Shown: positions 10,957 to 23,662, counted from the stretch's first letter. The stretch: 64,000 nucleotides of DNA from Chamaecrista fasciculata (GCA_003254925.1 QANZ01022607.1:62001-126000), one strand, 5' to 3'. A program made the numbers and translations. Notes: generated from the sequence alone by a model not told the origin.

Positions 10957-13900
10957 TCAACCGTTGATAATTGACTTGTAATGATCGGCTATAGCTTCGT
11001 AAATAGCACCTTCCTCTATAAGATTTTTTATGGCCAACCTGCAAAATCAGAACCTGTGTCAACAAAATTTCACTAGGACACATAAGAAGGGAGGGGAGAG
11101 AGATTAGGCGGAGACATGAGCTTATCCAGAGGAATTCCAAGATGCTGTGCAATAAGTTCACGAGGAACTCCCTCATCCCTTGTCCTGAAACATCATGACA
11201 AAATAGATAAACCGAGTAGAATGATTAAGAAACTTTTGGAAAACATAAGAAAGTAGAAATGTAATAGCTCATAAAAATGTGCATCAGAAGAGAAAAAAGA
11301 AGGAATTAGTGGAAGGAGCAAAAAATAGAGGTAACGAGCTCCGATGCTGTGCAAGAGAATGATGAGCTGCAAGTGGGAAATTAAGGGAGGGCTGAACCCT
11401 ATGGGCTTTGGGTGGGTAGTAGAGACAGGTAAAAAGTAGGACGCCTTAGGCCTCTCGAAAACCAGTATCTGGTTTTTTGTTTGTTTCTCAGTGTTTAGGT
11501 TCCTATTCCCTCAGCAATTAGCTCCACCCAGTCCTTCTCAAAATTTTAAGTTCAGACGAAAAAACTGTTTCCATTTCAACCTTTCCCCTTCCATCCCCCT
11601 CAATAATTTACACATGTAAGAACAGAATCTACTATGTCTGCAGCAGATGATGTCTTAGATGTGGCGATATGGAAAAAATCTATGCAGGAAGTAGAAACAA
11701 ATTAAAATGCATAAAGCACAGACTCACAGATACACTACTCAAGCCTATAACATACTAGCAGGCTTTGCATGTGATAAAGGTAGATGCAAATGTTATTTTT
11801 AATTTTTAATTTTTGATAAATATAAAATAAATCATTAAAAATTTCAAAATAATAAATATAGATATAGATATAAATCACTCTTCAGATTACCTATTTGCAG
11901 GAAGATGCAAGATATCTAAGACCATATCTTCACAACTCTTCTGACCATTGTTGAATTGACCGGAGAACTGGGAAGAAAAATTAAGCAAATCAGCAAAGAC
12001 CAAATATATTAGGCGGTCGAAACTGAACTGTCATAATTAGCTCCCTTACTTGATTTGGTTGGGCAGCATGATAATTTTCTGTGGGAGCCAAGGGTGTGGA
12101 ATTGGTCACAGGTTGCTGATTGGGGGCACTATTCTGCAATTTTACAGTGTATAAGATGAAAAATGAAAATATTTTATTCTTAAAGAAAAAAGGATGGGGG
12201 AGGGGAAGAAAAGCACAAACAAGTAAGAATCATATTCATATCCATAACCTGGTGTCAAGCTCAGACATGCTATACATTTATGTCTGTCAAACTAAGAAAT
12301 TATTTGCAATATTCTAAATCATACCCGTAAGCTGGAATTGTAAAGATGGACATATATGCAATCAATGAAGTGGTTTGCAATCTCGTTAAAGTCGTTCAGA
12401 GGCCTGAAAAGATGAGCAGTTTAGACTTCAAGGGTCAAAATATTACATGGGATAGGGCCATAAGAGAAATTTAGTAAAACTGCTGACATAATATTTTGAG
12501 ACAATTCATACAGACAACTAAAAGTTGGAAAAAAGAAAGACCACAGTTAGAGACAAAGAAACAACTAGTGAAGAAATTTACTAATATCAGAATATAAATT
12601 CTTCAAGATGTATATGAAGAATTAAATGGTAATCCATCGAAGAAACGTACATGAAATTTTCCCTAACAAATATCACTTTGGCAATCAATCACTGGAATTT
12701 AATATTTAAAATACCAGACTAGTCTCGTTATTTACTTTGATGACATGATAAGTTGACTCTCAGTATCAATCAAGCTGTCTTTTGCCGATAGTTGTTATAG
12801 GCTAATAGTAATACATATCCGAGAAAATTCAAATATTCAACACCTAAACATAGATAACTAAAGGTAAAGTTCACATCGCACCTAAAAGAGAATACGTTTA
12901 AGGTCCTCTTTCCCTGAAAGCCTTTCAAGTGTCCATGTAATCGCACATACGTTCCATTCCTGATCAAATAAAAAAGTTCTATTTTATGAAATGAATAAAA
13001 ATTCTTGAAGAATCTGATTAATCATGGATGAACATGCAAAAAGGTGAGTAAGTAAGTAATAAAACTTGTATGTCAATCCATTCTATGTTTGCTTTTAAAA
13101 ATAAATCACCAATAGCACCACTATATATATAACAGGTAGAAGGGAAATCCAAGAGTGCAATATAAAATCGTACGAGATACTCTCCACTTCATTCATGTCT
13201 ACAGCTTCCTGAAGCCTGTACATAAGCAATTACCCATGATTAGGAAAAAAAATTAAAGAAAAACAACGTAAACCAAACAAAAGAGAAAGAAATAAGAAGT
13301 AAAACATTGACAATATAAAACAAATTTCACAGCATTCACCATTTGGTACACTCAATCCTTCCAGTCCCGTCATCAAGGACAAAAGTAACATCAGTAATCC
13401 TTCCAGCCTTGTTACACACCCTTCCTACAAGTGTAACCTAGGCATAATTTCAAATGAACTGTCAGAACAAGAAGAACGCAAACCATAGCCAACCAACAAG
13501 ATATGATTCAAGGAACTCACATTATTAACATCCACACCATCAATGATTATATTGGACTTATCATCGCTTGACAGAAATGCATCATTTATCTGCTTGATGG
13601 TCAGAGGAAGCAATGACTGAGCATCACGATTCTGCAAAAAGAATAACTCAAGTTGACTCAGAAGAGAAGTTCAATTTCAACAGTAAAATAACCCATAACC
13701 TTAGTGATTTTTTATCAATATACCAAAAAATCTCAGGAACCAGAAAAACAGTTAAACTGTGATTGCTAAATGCTTGGGGAAAATAGAAATCGGATTAGCA
13801 CAGTAAGGACCAAATTGCTATTACACAAACCTAATAATCTAGACCTCTTAACAGCGAAACGCAAGAGCATCATAACACCAGAGCAAGAACTTGATTTCGC

Positions 13901-14104
13901 GGCTACTTCAATTTGCGCGGATTATGACGAAGGTGAAAACAAAAGGCAAAAAGGCAAATGAAAAAAAAAAAAGATGAAGGAAAGCATATGAGTGAGGTGT
14001 ACCTTGGAGGGGTAGAAGGAAGGGTCTGGGCCCTGAGTTGCCTGAGACGGCATGAATCCACCGCCGGCGAAGGCTGCGGCGCCATCGAACTGGCTGGATT
14101 GCAT
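10957..14104 (-). CDS. RPA2: Replication protein A 32-kDa subunit (RPA32/RPA2)
   Basis: This is the middle subunit of the heterotrimeric single-stranded-DNA-binding complex RPA, acting in nuclear replication, repair and checkpoint signalling. I resolve ten exons: 14104-14003, 13631-13521, 13437-13340, 13215-13174, 12959-12882, 12403-12325, 12133-12050, 11967-11891, 11184-11116 and 11038-10957. All use GT-AG and stay in frame, giving 273 aa, close to the Arabidopsis RPA32A length I recall. A short Gly/Ser/Gln-rich N-terminus (MQSSQFDGAAAFAGGGF) matches the phosphorylated tail. The OB fold (DBD-D) runs from about residue 72 (VTLVGRVCNKAGRITDV) to about 170. A linker rich in Pro/Asn/Gln leads to the C-terminal winged helix from about 205 to 270 (DEGVPRELIAQHLGIPLDKL, then EEGAIYEAIADHYKSIING). 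The exon 9 donor, AT|GTCTCC, is weak but required by frame. A telo-box lies just upstream of the ATG. Confidence 0.95.
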
Positions 14105-14133
14105 GCTTCCTCTCTCTGTGCAGTTCCCGAATC

Positions 14134-14142
14134 AAACCCTAA
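14134..14142 (+). promoter_or_regulatory. Telo-box (AAACCCTAA) in the RPA32 leader
   Basis: AAACCCTAA lies 30 bp upstream of the RPA32 start codon. Telo-boxes are common in promoters and leaders of plant genes expressed in dividing cells, consistent with a replication gene. The motif match is direct; the function is inferred. Confidence 0.55.
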
Positions 14143-14160
14143 TGGTACAGAGAGAGACAC

Positions 14161-15410
14161 CGATTCGATAATTTTTGAATTTTCGCAATTCGTGTTATAT
14201 GAAAATAAATTGATTTCGCGCCATTCGTCTTCGCTCTTAACTTCGTATAATTGGTGCTCTTCAATTATCTTTTGGTGGTAAAAAACTAAAAATTCTGCTT
14301 AAAAGAAAAATAGAGAGACAAATAGATTTTTATTTAAATTTAAGAAAATTAAAAGGTAAAATATTACATTAATGTTTATTAGTTCTTATAATAAATGTTA
14401 GAAAATTAATGTTTATTCAGGAGAATAGTGATGTAATTTCAAATATAATATAATATATTACAATATATTATATACTTTTATCTTGTTTTTTAGATTTTTT
14501 TTAAATTTAAAATCAAAATGAAATGTTATTCGCATTTTTTGATTTCTTTTACATTCATACCTCCAAAACCATTTACGCAATTTATATATTGTTAAATTTT
14601 CATATAAAAAATAATAAAAATGAAAAAGCCCTAGGTTGAATTGGGGCTAATCTTATATTGAGAACGAATTCAGGCCCAACTTTAAGGTTTTATTAGTTGA
14701 ATTAGGGCTTCAATTATTTGAGCCTTTAAACACATTTTTCAGGGGCGCAGTTGCTCGTGTATTTTTTTCCCCTCCTTGAAGCTAGTTGTAAGTTGTAACA
14801 ATGGCATAAAAACAAAAGGGTTATTTGTAACAATTTTTCTGTTAAAATAAGACTTTGATCCCTACAATTTCATTGAATTTATAACTCACTCCTTATATGT
14901 TCATTTCTTGTAACTCTTAAAAACTTTGCTAGTTCATTGCCTATGTGGTATTTTATCACATCTATGACAAATAAAAAAACGTATAAATTGCACTAAATAT
15001 CCCCCTCTTCAAAGAATCCAAATCCAAAAAATATACACCTCAAATTAATGTTCATTTGGTATTGGTTTGACAAAACAATTCAAGTTAAAACTGATTGGCA
15101 ATTTGCATTGTTGGAAACTAATTAAAACCTCAACCCTCCCAACCAAACCCTAGAATTATTAGTGTATATGTTATCATCCAATATTTGCCACACCCATAGC
15201 TAATTCAAACTCAAAGCACTCATTAATCTCTTACTTTACATTTCACATCAGATGAGAAAAAGCTGACTAATTAATTAGCAAAACAAGATTTTGCAAATTA
15301 TAGGCCTAAGCAATGAGCAAAGTACATAGCAATCCACGAGAAGAAATTAAAGAAAATTAACGAAAGCATCGTTACAAAAGGAACCCAATATAAATATTTG
15401 TTAATTATGA
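14161..15410. other. Intergenic: RPA32 promoter side and 3' flank of the next gene
   Basis: AT-rich DNA. The first few hundred bases upstream of 14104 should contain the RPA32 promoter, but I see no clear TATA box. The stretch 14300-14600 is poly-A/T rich and anonymous. No other gene is supported. Confidence 0.5.
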
Positions 15411-15827
15411 TCATCGAGAGCAGTACTTGAGAATGACCTTGTAAAGCCTACGACTTCTCTTGAGTTTCTTCCATAGCCAAAACACTGATTTACTACTACT
15501 TGTGGTGATGGGTGCTACAATCTCTTGTTGTTTAGGTAGGTGTTGCTCATCATCATCATGATCATGATCATGATCAATAATATCATCAGCACCACGTTGT
15601 TCCCATGTGATGAATGAAGAAGAATTAGAAGGAGGTTGAAGAAGTTGATCATGCTTTGGCTTCCCAGGCTTCAACTCCCATTGAAATGGAACTTGTCCAC
15701 TCTTACTCAAATAGTGCCTTCGTGAAGATGAAGAGTAGCTTCTTGATGCGTTTCTTCCCAAAATCTTCCTCACAAATACCTTGTTTCCTTCTAAAACTGA
15801 TCTCTCTTTCCATTCCTCTTTCTCCAT
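15411..15827 (-). CDS. Small VPFQWE-motif protein (DUF688-like), single exon
   Basis: An intact 138-aa frame starts MEKEEWKERSVLEGNKVFVR and contains GQVPFQWELKPGKPK at about residues 44-58. The VPF(x)WE(x)xPG signature is typical of plant DUF688-type and related proteins of unknown biochemical role. A His/Asp-rich run (DHDHDHDDDE, about residues 85-94) and a basic, aromatic C-terminus (FWLWKKLKRSRRLYKVILKY) follow. I see no signal peptide; nuclear or cytosolic location is likely. The start is the first ATG of a frame preceded by stops and by a pyrimidine-rich leader (on the minus strand). The same motif occurs in the gene at 17496-18098, 1.7 kb away on the other strand. The function is not known; I am confident of the motif and less so of the family name. 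Confidence 0.75.
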   Translation of the reverse strand: MEKEEWKERSVLEGNKVFVRKILGRNASRSYSSSSRRHYLSKSGQVPFQWELKPGKPKHDQLLQPPSNSSSFITWEQRGADDIIDHDHDHDDDEQHLPKQQEIVAPITTSSSKSVFWLWKKLKRSRRLYKVILKYCSR

Positions 15828-15895
15828 TTCCTTCTCACTATATGGTCATCAAAATCAACTATATACCCACCCTTGCTTTTCTCTTCTTTTTTTGA

Positions 15896-17495
15896 TCTCT
15901 GTGTGATATATCTGTGAAATCATACCTACTATATCACAATTCCAAGTTTTATTTGACCAGATCGATCTTTTTGATATTATTATTGTTATTTACAGCTAAT
16001 TTCATTTTACTATCCGCATATTATGGGATATTCGTTGGGAACCACCGTAAATTACATTGTTTTTGGACCCCGTACAAAATCAAAATGTGCTTTCTATGCC
16101 AAATATTCACCAACAAAATGAAAATTAACTATTCAAATTTACCACAAAGATCGCCTTGAAAAATTCTAACGAAAATATTTGAGAGTTGAGAAAATTAAAT
16201 AACCGGGAGTGGCAGAGATTTCCACGAAACTTCTTAATTAAGCTAGGATGTTTATTTTAATTGAATTAATGCGATTACTTGGGCTATATCTAATCAAGGT
16301 TTTTCTTGAGATAGTGATGTCTTTGAAGGCATGTCAAAATATTTAATTAACCCACATACAAATATTCCACAACCACTCACAATTATTCCCATATAAAATT
16401 TTAATAATCTCACATGGCAAGATAAATATTTAGAAGGTTAGCATCAAGAGTCAACTTTATTTGCATTAATGAAATAGAGAGTTTAACAAATTCATTGAAT
16501 CAAATATTTACCCTGCTTTCTTCGCAATGGAGAAAAGTTATCCATGTCCCAATATTTCCCAACCAAAAGTTGTGTCATGTAACTTTTGCTTCTTAATTAG
16601 GGGTTCTTTCTGTTTTTTTTTTAAACACAAATATTATCTTTTTTTCTCAGAAGTCAAATTCTTTCAATATTAATTTACATATAAGAATTACTTGAATGTC
16701 AAATTTACCAATAACTCAATAACTACACATATAGAATAGTAGTGGCTTTAATTGCATGCCCTAATGACTAATGTAACTATTTTTTATAAACTTTTTTTTT
16801 AAATGAAAATTTTTATTTTTTATTATATATTAAAGTAATAAAAATCTAAATTGTGATAAGTTATTTAGTTTTTTCAAGTAACTTCTTATATATTTTTTAT
16901 AACATTAATAGAAAAAAAAATTATGAGAAATTATTTAAGTTTACAAAAAATATCTCTCATTACTCTTTTTTATATAAATAATTTATGAGAGAAATTATGC
17001 AATATATGATTTTAAAAAACCAACGATTAAAAGACCCCAAAATCATATAATAGTATATATTTATACTACCTTTATTCTCTATGAAAGGCCTTGTTCAAAG
17101 AGACAATAATGGAGCAAAAATGGCCGAGTCAATAGGGTTTTGAATTTTGATCATCTTGTTGCACATGCAGTTGAAGCCGGCCAACATACAAAATAATAAG
17201 TGTTCACGACCTAACGTAGTCTTAGAAAAAAAGATACTTCTAATTCATATTCAAAATTATCGCCTCACAAATTGATTCCTTGTAATGTAAATATGATGAG
17301 GGACTCAAAGTAGAGATGAATAAAAGTAACATAAGAATATTAAATCATTATATACAATAACTTCAAATAACAAAATGCAACCAAATTAACAGTATATATA
17401 GCACACGAATCTCCATTCACTGTTCACACAACACAACCCCACACACAAAAACACGAAGCTACTAGATTCTAAAAAGTGAAGAACAAACAAAAAGC
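15896..17495. other. Intergenic region between the two VPFQWE genes
   Basis: About 1.6 kb of AT-rich DNA serving as a shared upstream region, because the two genes diverge. No coding frame with a motif is visible. Short homopolymers and an AT-rich tract at 16790-16990 are the only texture. The leader of the right-hand gene probably begins near 17400, where CACAACACAACCCCACACAC occurs. Confidence 0.5.
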
Positions 17496-18098
17496 ATGGA
17501 TTTTGAGAACCACAAGATTCTAAGGAAGGATTCCTCGGTGGGATGCTCATCTCGAATCTATTACCCTCGAAGCAGTGAAGGCGTTCCGTTCCAATGGGAG
17601 ATGCAGCCTGGGATTGCAAAAACAGAGCACGCACCAAAAACAGAGCTTCTTCTTCCTCCGTTAAGCCCTCCACCGGCGATTATTAGCTTGGGACTCCCAA
17701 AGCCGTTGTTTTTCGAAGACCCAAAACCTTCTTCTTCTTCCACGTGGTCGAAGAGGCTGAGATTCTGGCAGAGAAAAAGAGAAATCAAATTCAATCGTAA
17801 TAATAGCCGCAAGCTGAAACAGGGGACGCAGGAATGTTCGAGAGATTCTAGTGTTGAGTTTGTGGATTGCGCATGTTGCTCCGATGAGGAATCTGTGAAT
17901 ATGATGGCATCGCCGGGTGGTTCGAGTTTTTCGTCTTGTGGTTCTAATTCGTCGTCGTTTTCGTTTAGGAAGGGTCGTCCTTCGTTTGTGTCGGCGAGAT
18001 CGGAGAGTCCGAGCAGATCGGAGATATATGGGAAGACATTGAGTTGCTTTCCTGTTATTCCTGTGCAGATTCTGGTTTCAATTGTAAGGCGAGATTGA
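17496..18098 (+). CDS. VPFQWE-motif protein (DUF688-like), single exon
   Basis: An intact 200-aa frame begins MDFENHKILRKDSSVGCSSR and carries EGVPFQWEMQPGIAK at about residues 28-42, the same signature as in the neighbouring gene at 15411-15827. A proline-rich stretch (LLLPPLSPPPAIISLGLPKP) follows, then a basic patch (SKRLRFWQRKREIKF, about 85-98) that could act as a nuclear signal, an acidic patch with paired cysteines (CACCSDEES), and Ser-rich low complexity. The C-terminus (CFPVIPVQILVSIVRRD) is hydrophobic. The start is the first ATG after a purine-rich leader (GAACAAACAAAAAGC). The role is unknown. A minus-strand frame over the same bases is a shadow of this gene. Confidence 0.75.
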   Translation: MDFENHKILRKDSSVGCSSRIYYPRSSEGVPFQWEMQPGIAKTEHAPKTELLLPPLSPPPAIISLGLPKPLFFEDPKPSSSSTWSKRLRFWQRKREIKFNRNNSRKLKQGTQECSRDSSVEFVDCACCSDEESVNMMASPGGSSFSSCGSNSSSFSFRKGRPSFVSARSESPSRSEIYGKTLSCFPVIPVQILVSIVRRD

Positions 18099-18169
18099 TT
18101 GATGTTAATTATATATACATACTGTTCTGTTTTATGTTTGTAGATTTTTCGGTGTAGAATGTCCTGCAT

Positions 18170-19140
18170 GTAATATTAGTCGTCTCAGTCTCTAACTCTC
18201 AAATATTCAACTATTCGTAACAATCATAACATAAGTAACTTCATCCGGTTCAGAAACATTCATCTTTTCGGGACATGGATCTTCGGTATTTTTGGTATAT
18301 TTTAAAGAGAGGAAAGAAGAGTTAAAGAGAGAAAGTATGATGTTATATATTCATTATTATGTGTGCTTCCATCTATTCGTAGATGATTTTCTATCTTATC
18401 GAAGTGATCATCAGAAATTCAGAATATAGGTGCATAAACGAGGTTTCTATCCCTGAGAAGTGAGAAGCAAAACCTTTACACTTAACTGGAATTATTTTTA
18501 AACAAATAATATTTTGGCAGATTGATCATAATTATTGTTCTCTTAAAACCACTTAATGGTATTCTTACAAGGAAAATACAGTTAAAAAGTGTAAAAAAAA
18601 AAAAAGAACAAACAAAGAACATCAGACCAGATAGGTAGATTAACAATTTGTAACAGTTTTACTTATAGATGATGTAAAGCTTAAACTATTACCATAAATA
18701 TATCTGAAGCTTACACAGTTGCAGCATTAAATAATAGTCTTTACGGGAGAGATTCTTAGGCCAAATATAACGAGAAAACAATACCCATTAATCAGAAATT
18801 TAGAATGGATTTGCATCAAATTTATTTTTTTAAAAAAAGAACTTTGATTTTTTTTGTTTTATAAATACTTTCATTTTAAATTTTCTAACTATCCAATACC
18901 AAAACGGTATTGAATTTGATTGTATTCCATGTAAGTTGTAACACTTGAAAATATCTTCGTTTTCTTCTACGAGCAGTTCCAAAGCTACAAGAACACTAAT
19001 TAATTACAACATGCTAATTACAATGATATTACACCTTGGTCGGGCTTGTTAACACATATACGGGCAAGATGTGTTAGTTACACAGACTGATTGCGCCAAC
19101 TTCAATCGTGTCAAGAACTAAGTTAGTGTCCACAGCTTTG
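18170..19140. other. Intergenic, tail of the adjacent genes
   Basis: AT-rich sequence between two convergent gene ends. It probably includes the 3' UTR of the coiled-coil gene (minus strand) toward 19000-19140. An A-rich run lies at 18592-18604. No gene is seen. Confidence 0.5.
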
Positions 19141-22100
19141 CTAGTTCCGCACTGTCTGTAAATCAAAGAAGAAATTATATCACAACGCAAAAACCGGTAA
19201 AGTGAATAACAATGAAGCAGGATAGACAAATACAAAAGGAGAAGGAATGCCAAGAACAATTATCATCTTATTTGGTATTAAAAAGACACTAACTACTATT
19301 TACTAGTGTCCTTCATTTTGATGATAAAATTTCAACTTTCATGTTTTAGTATTTGAACTGTGAGTCTGTGAACCATATATTAATCAACATTTCAAGTCAG
19401 ATGGATGAAAAGAGGACAGGATTTAAGTGTGATTTTTAGGTGTTTATTATCAGTTTTTTGTTTGTAAGTATTAGAGGTGAATTTTTCCTCACAACTAAGC
19501 GCCACCATATTAGAGTTTTTTTTTTGCCACATTATTTAATTGGATACAAGAATCAGCAATGGAGACCCCATGAAATGCTGATCACCCATGCCAATTCAAT
19601 TCCATCGAGAAGTGAGCTATTAATAAATGCTCTTCCTCCTTTGCAAGTGGCACTCCTAAAAGTAAAAAGATGGGAAGCCCTATCACCTAATTAAACATAA
19701 CTGTTACAGGTAAGGAGATTAAAGGTCAATTATACATGTAAGATCTAAAAGCTCGTTTGTCTACCTGAGTAACTCAACAAGTTATAAAATGTATCCTCAC
19801 TACAAACCAATCACCAAATCCAATTCTCAATCAGCTACCAGAAACCCATACTAGACATTTCAAGAATACTTATTACGTTAAAGTAGGTTTGTTTAGTTCT
19901 GCAAAAATAGGTAAATACTAAATTCGTACCTCAGCTGTGGAGGAGATGATAGATTGCCTGCTGAAATAAAGAAGCGATTCAATTTACTGTATATATACAT
20001 AATTAACAGTAGTACTAAACAATTCTAAAGCATACTGTAAGTACCTTGGCCTCTCAGACTTTGCAAGATGTTTAGACATAATAGATGCCTGGAATATAAT
20101 CCATAAACAAATTAGTCTTACAACTAGATATGTAATGCATCATCAAGTAATCATACACTGACTGCAAGAATAACACACCCAAATAGCTAGATGCCTAGAT
20201 CTGATAGTAGACAGTTCAACAGCATGAGCAACTCACTCCCCCNCCCCCCCCCCCCCCCCCCCCTTCTTATTTTCTTCTATTTTTTAAGAATATACAATTT
20301 TAAATGGAAGCACATAGTTTATGGATTCAATTTGATGTATTACCATTTACCAAATGAGAAGCACCAACTCCATCAATTACTTATCTTGAGTTCTTTCCAA
20401 TTTTGAAAAAAAAAAGACTTGGATAAACATGCATATATATGTGTGTGTGTGTGTGTTTCCTCATATCATTGGAGGCCTATTGTGGATATATAGACTTAGC
20501 TTGAGAAGATAGGCAAAAGCAATACTGCAACACCAGCCTTAATGGAATTACAAGTAGCTTCTGGACAAGAAACCTCATTCCACTCCTGAAAACAGCAATG
20601 CCATTCTCTCTCTCTCTCTATATATATATGGACAAGAAAATGACTTCTACCTATCTTGTGATACATAAAGCATAAAACGTTACCTGCTCCTGTATGATGC
20701 TCCTTGCTTCAACAAGTTGAGCTTCAAGCTCAAGTTCCCTCTCAGTTGCTTCTGAGGAAACTTCTGCTCCTTTCTGAGCATCTTGCAGTTGAACCATGCG
20801 CTCCTTCATATTTAAAGGCATTAGCATTAAAAACAATCCATATATACGAATGCTTTGACATGGATAGTTATAGTAATATAATACCTTTATGGAAGACATC
20901 TTGTTACGAAGACTTTCTTCTATTTGATCTCTAGCCATGTGAAAGGGTAGGTCAAATACATCCTATAGATAGCAAACTCATTTATTACATAAAGTGATTA
21001 ACTGGCTTTCCATTAGAAGAACGTACTGAATATATAAAAAGCTTCCATACCGTCGTCCTTCCAACCAATGGAGATCGTGAAGGATCATTTTCAGCTCTTT
21101 CATTGGCAGTGAGTGGTTGCTTTGATAGTCCATTAGGAGCATTTAAGAAATCACGCATATCCACCTGTAAGCAGAGCATTTGCAAATCTCAGAACCATAG
21201 GCACAGCGGCACATAAAGAATGGCAGCTACTAAAATCTAGAAATAGCGCATCCACTGTTTGTGAAAAGGAAATTTCCTGTTTCATTTCCATTTTTATAAT
21301 AATGAACGGGTGTCACAATTACCAAGAGAACTCTGGACCCAACTTCAAGCAAGCTAAAAGTTGCTACTATCATTCAACAGTTTAGCATAAGTTTATTATT
21401 CTGAAGTAGGCATTCAGCCAAGCAAATGCGCAATTGTTCACATTGGAAATTTCATGCTACTTATGATGGGGTATCCAAAATCAAACCATAAGGATATTGG
21501 GTGGAACAAGAAAACATTAGCTTTAAAATTTGTCTAATACATTTCAGCAACTAATAGCATCAAATAATTAACAATGGACAACCTGCATTGATCTCAACAA
21601 GGCTCTTAAATCAGCATTCTCAGCCACCAGTCCTTGATTTTTTGCCTCATAAGCATCCACCTTGGAATATTTTAAACAAAAAAGTAAGAGACAATCAGAG
21701 TGCAAAAAGAAACCACTAGCTGTAATGACAGGGTCAAAGCCTATTAAGCTGCATACAATCTTTTTATAATAATCATTGTCTGCCTTCTTCCCGTTCCATG
21801 TTCCACGCTGCCTACCTTCTTTCTGTTCACAAAATGCACACATCATAAATAACCAATTAACAAGAAAATGAAAAGCTACCAAGAAAAATTAAAATGCTTG
21901 GACATTTGGTACCTGAAGCAAATTCATTATTTCCATGCCCGACCTGGATTCCTTCTTCTTCTCCATCAATACTTGGTTTAACCTCTCCTGCAACTTTATG
22001 TATTCCTTTTCCTTCTTCTTCATCTCATGCATCTGTTGAGTTCTTACTTGCTTTGGTGGCATTGATATAATTATTAAGTGTCAAAAGTTGTCTATTTCAA

Positions 22101-23357
22101 GGAGTAGTTGCCAAGCAAGATGCAGCAAAAAAACTGTAGATCTAGCTTCTAACCTGATTACCAAGAACCATTCTTTGAAACTCGTCTCGTTCTTGTTGTA
22201 GCTTATCAATTTGGGCCTTAAGAGCTGCGGTGTTCTTAGCTTCCTGATCAGGAAGAATTTTCATAGAAATAAACATCAAAGTAATATAGTAGAATTACAT
22301 TGTGAAATTGGAAATCACTGAATATTTGCATAATTGGTAAACTTTAATAATTACTTTAAGTATCATAATATGTTTTACATTTACTATGACATGATATTAT
22401 CTATCTTACCGTCCTAGTAATTGTAGCTATTTCCCTGTCTTTGGCTTGCAATTGTCCTTCAAGCCTCTCAACTTTAGCCTCCAACCTTGATAGGTCGGAT
22501 AATAGTCTATAACATTGAAAAATGAAGGGGGGGGAAACCCAATCAGGCATCAATGACAGTTAAGTGATATTATGAACTTCTGATGCTGGCTTGTAACTAT
22601 GTCAATTAAAACTAATCCTGGAACATGACTTCCAAAAAACATCATAGACACAAACGTCAGACCCAGCAGCCACATACACATTTGTTGATCAGCATCCATG
22701 AAACATATCACCGAAAAACAGGATATAGAGAATAAACAAAGGAAATCAAATACTTTCAAATAAAATTGACAGAGGTAGACATTGATTGCTTTACTAATTA
22801 ACGAAGTCAATAAAAGCTGCAAACCCAACTAAAATATTGTTCATAATAGACTAGTACAGGAAACTATTCACAAATGAAGAGCTTGATTTACACTTTACAG
22901 AGATAATCAGGTACATAGTATATTTACCGCTGTCTTTGTTCATTGGCAGAGTCTCTAAATTCAACATCACGCTGTCTCTGCTGAAGCAAGAAGTATATGC
23001 AATTGCAAGTGCGCGCAATAGAAACCTACCAAAAGATAAGACAGACCCTGAAAACATCATTTTTTTTTTATTGTTATTGTTATTTAACAAGAGAAGAAGC
23101 TGCAGAATGGAAGATCAATGCTCACAGGATCATTTGCAAAAAGATCTAGAGAAGCTGGAAATCCAGAAATAGCGAGCGATTGGTTCAAGTACTTGGCGCA
23201 ATGCTCCAAATTCCCCGCATCCGCAAATGTGTGCTCCCTAAAAACCAGGAAAGTGTTGGGGCAAAGCAAAACCCAAAACCCTATGCATCAAAAGTGCAGA
23301 AACACAAACGTGTAACGAAACCAAGAGAAAGAAAGGGTAAAATGTGACTCACCCCAT
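19141..23357 (-). CDS. Afadin/alpha-actinin-binding-like (ADIP family) coiled-coil protein
   Basis: The reconstructed exons are 23357-23353, 23237-23126, 22980-22928, 22506-22410, 22243-22154, 22050-21913, 21822-21757, 21660-21583, 21164-21051, 20962-20885, 20803-20684, 20088-20045, 19960-19930 and 19155-19141. The product is about 346 aa. The first coding exon holds only ATGGG. The N-terminus, MGEHTFADAGNLEHCAKYLN followed by QSLAISGFPASL, matches the conserved start of the ADIP family; animal members link junctions or centrosomes to actin, and the plant role is not established. Most of the protein is charged coiled coil (LSRLEAKVERLEGQL, QIDKLQQERDEFQRM, MHEMKKKEKEYIKLQERL). Uncertain points are whether exon 6 starts at 22050 or 22032 (both in frame), a CAGCAG acceptor choice at two exons, and the last exon, where a different acceptor would give a longer tail ending near 19074. 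Confidence 0.83.
20238..20263. repeat. Poly-C run with an embedded N, in an intron
   Basis: About 25 consecutive C residues with one N at 20243, inside the intron between exons 11 and 12 of the coiled-coil gene. Long C homopolymers are sequencing traps, so the length is unreliable. Confidence 0.8.
20437..20457. repeat. Microsatellites (TA)n/(TG)n and (TC)n/(TA)n
   Basis: A TATATATATG(TG)n run lies here, with a second tract, (TC)n(TA)n, at about 20606-20629. Both are intronic. Confidence 0.8.
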
Positions 23358-23560
23358 TGTGAAAGAAGGCTGAGAATGAGAAGATTGCTACGAAGAGAGA
23401 GACGAAGGAAGAGTAAGAGAGAATTGGGGAGGAAGTGAATAGAAAGAGAAGGAAGCAGAAGAGTTGGGTTTACGGTGAATTTACCGTAAGATTGAAGTCT
23501 CCGTCAGTTGATGGGAATGGCATTGTCGAAACTTGAGAGCTTCTTCAAGCTTCTTCAGAG
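23358..23560 (-). promoter_or_regulatory. Likely 5' UTR/promoter of the coiled-coil gene
   Basis: Read on the minus strand, the bases before the ATG at 23357 are pyrimidine-rich (TCTCTTCGTAGC, TCTCTCTTACTCTTCC), typical of plant leaders. I cannot define a TATA box with confidence. Confidence 0.4.
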
Positions 23561-23659
23561 TTCAGAATTCAGATAGATAGACTGCAAATTGCGAATAAGA
23601 GTATGGGCAGGCAGATCTAAATTCTAATAATAAGCCTTGGCGTAATTTGAATAACTGAA

Positions 23660-23662
23660 ATG

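Noticed and set aside
13903-14281. Several 60-107 aa frames on both strands around 14.0 kb
   Set aside because: They overlap RPA32 exon 1 and run into its intron; only the frame MQSSQFDG... continues through proper splice sites.
17561-18169. 202-aa minus-strand frame
   Set aside because: It is antisense to the VPFQWE-motif gene at 17496-18098, has no motif of its own and has no leader.
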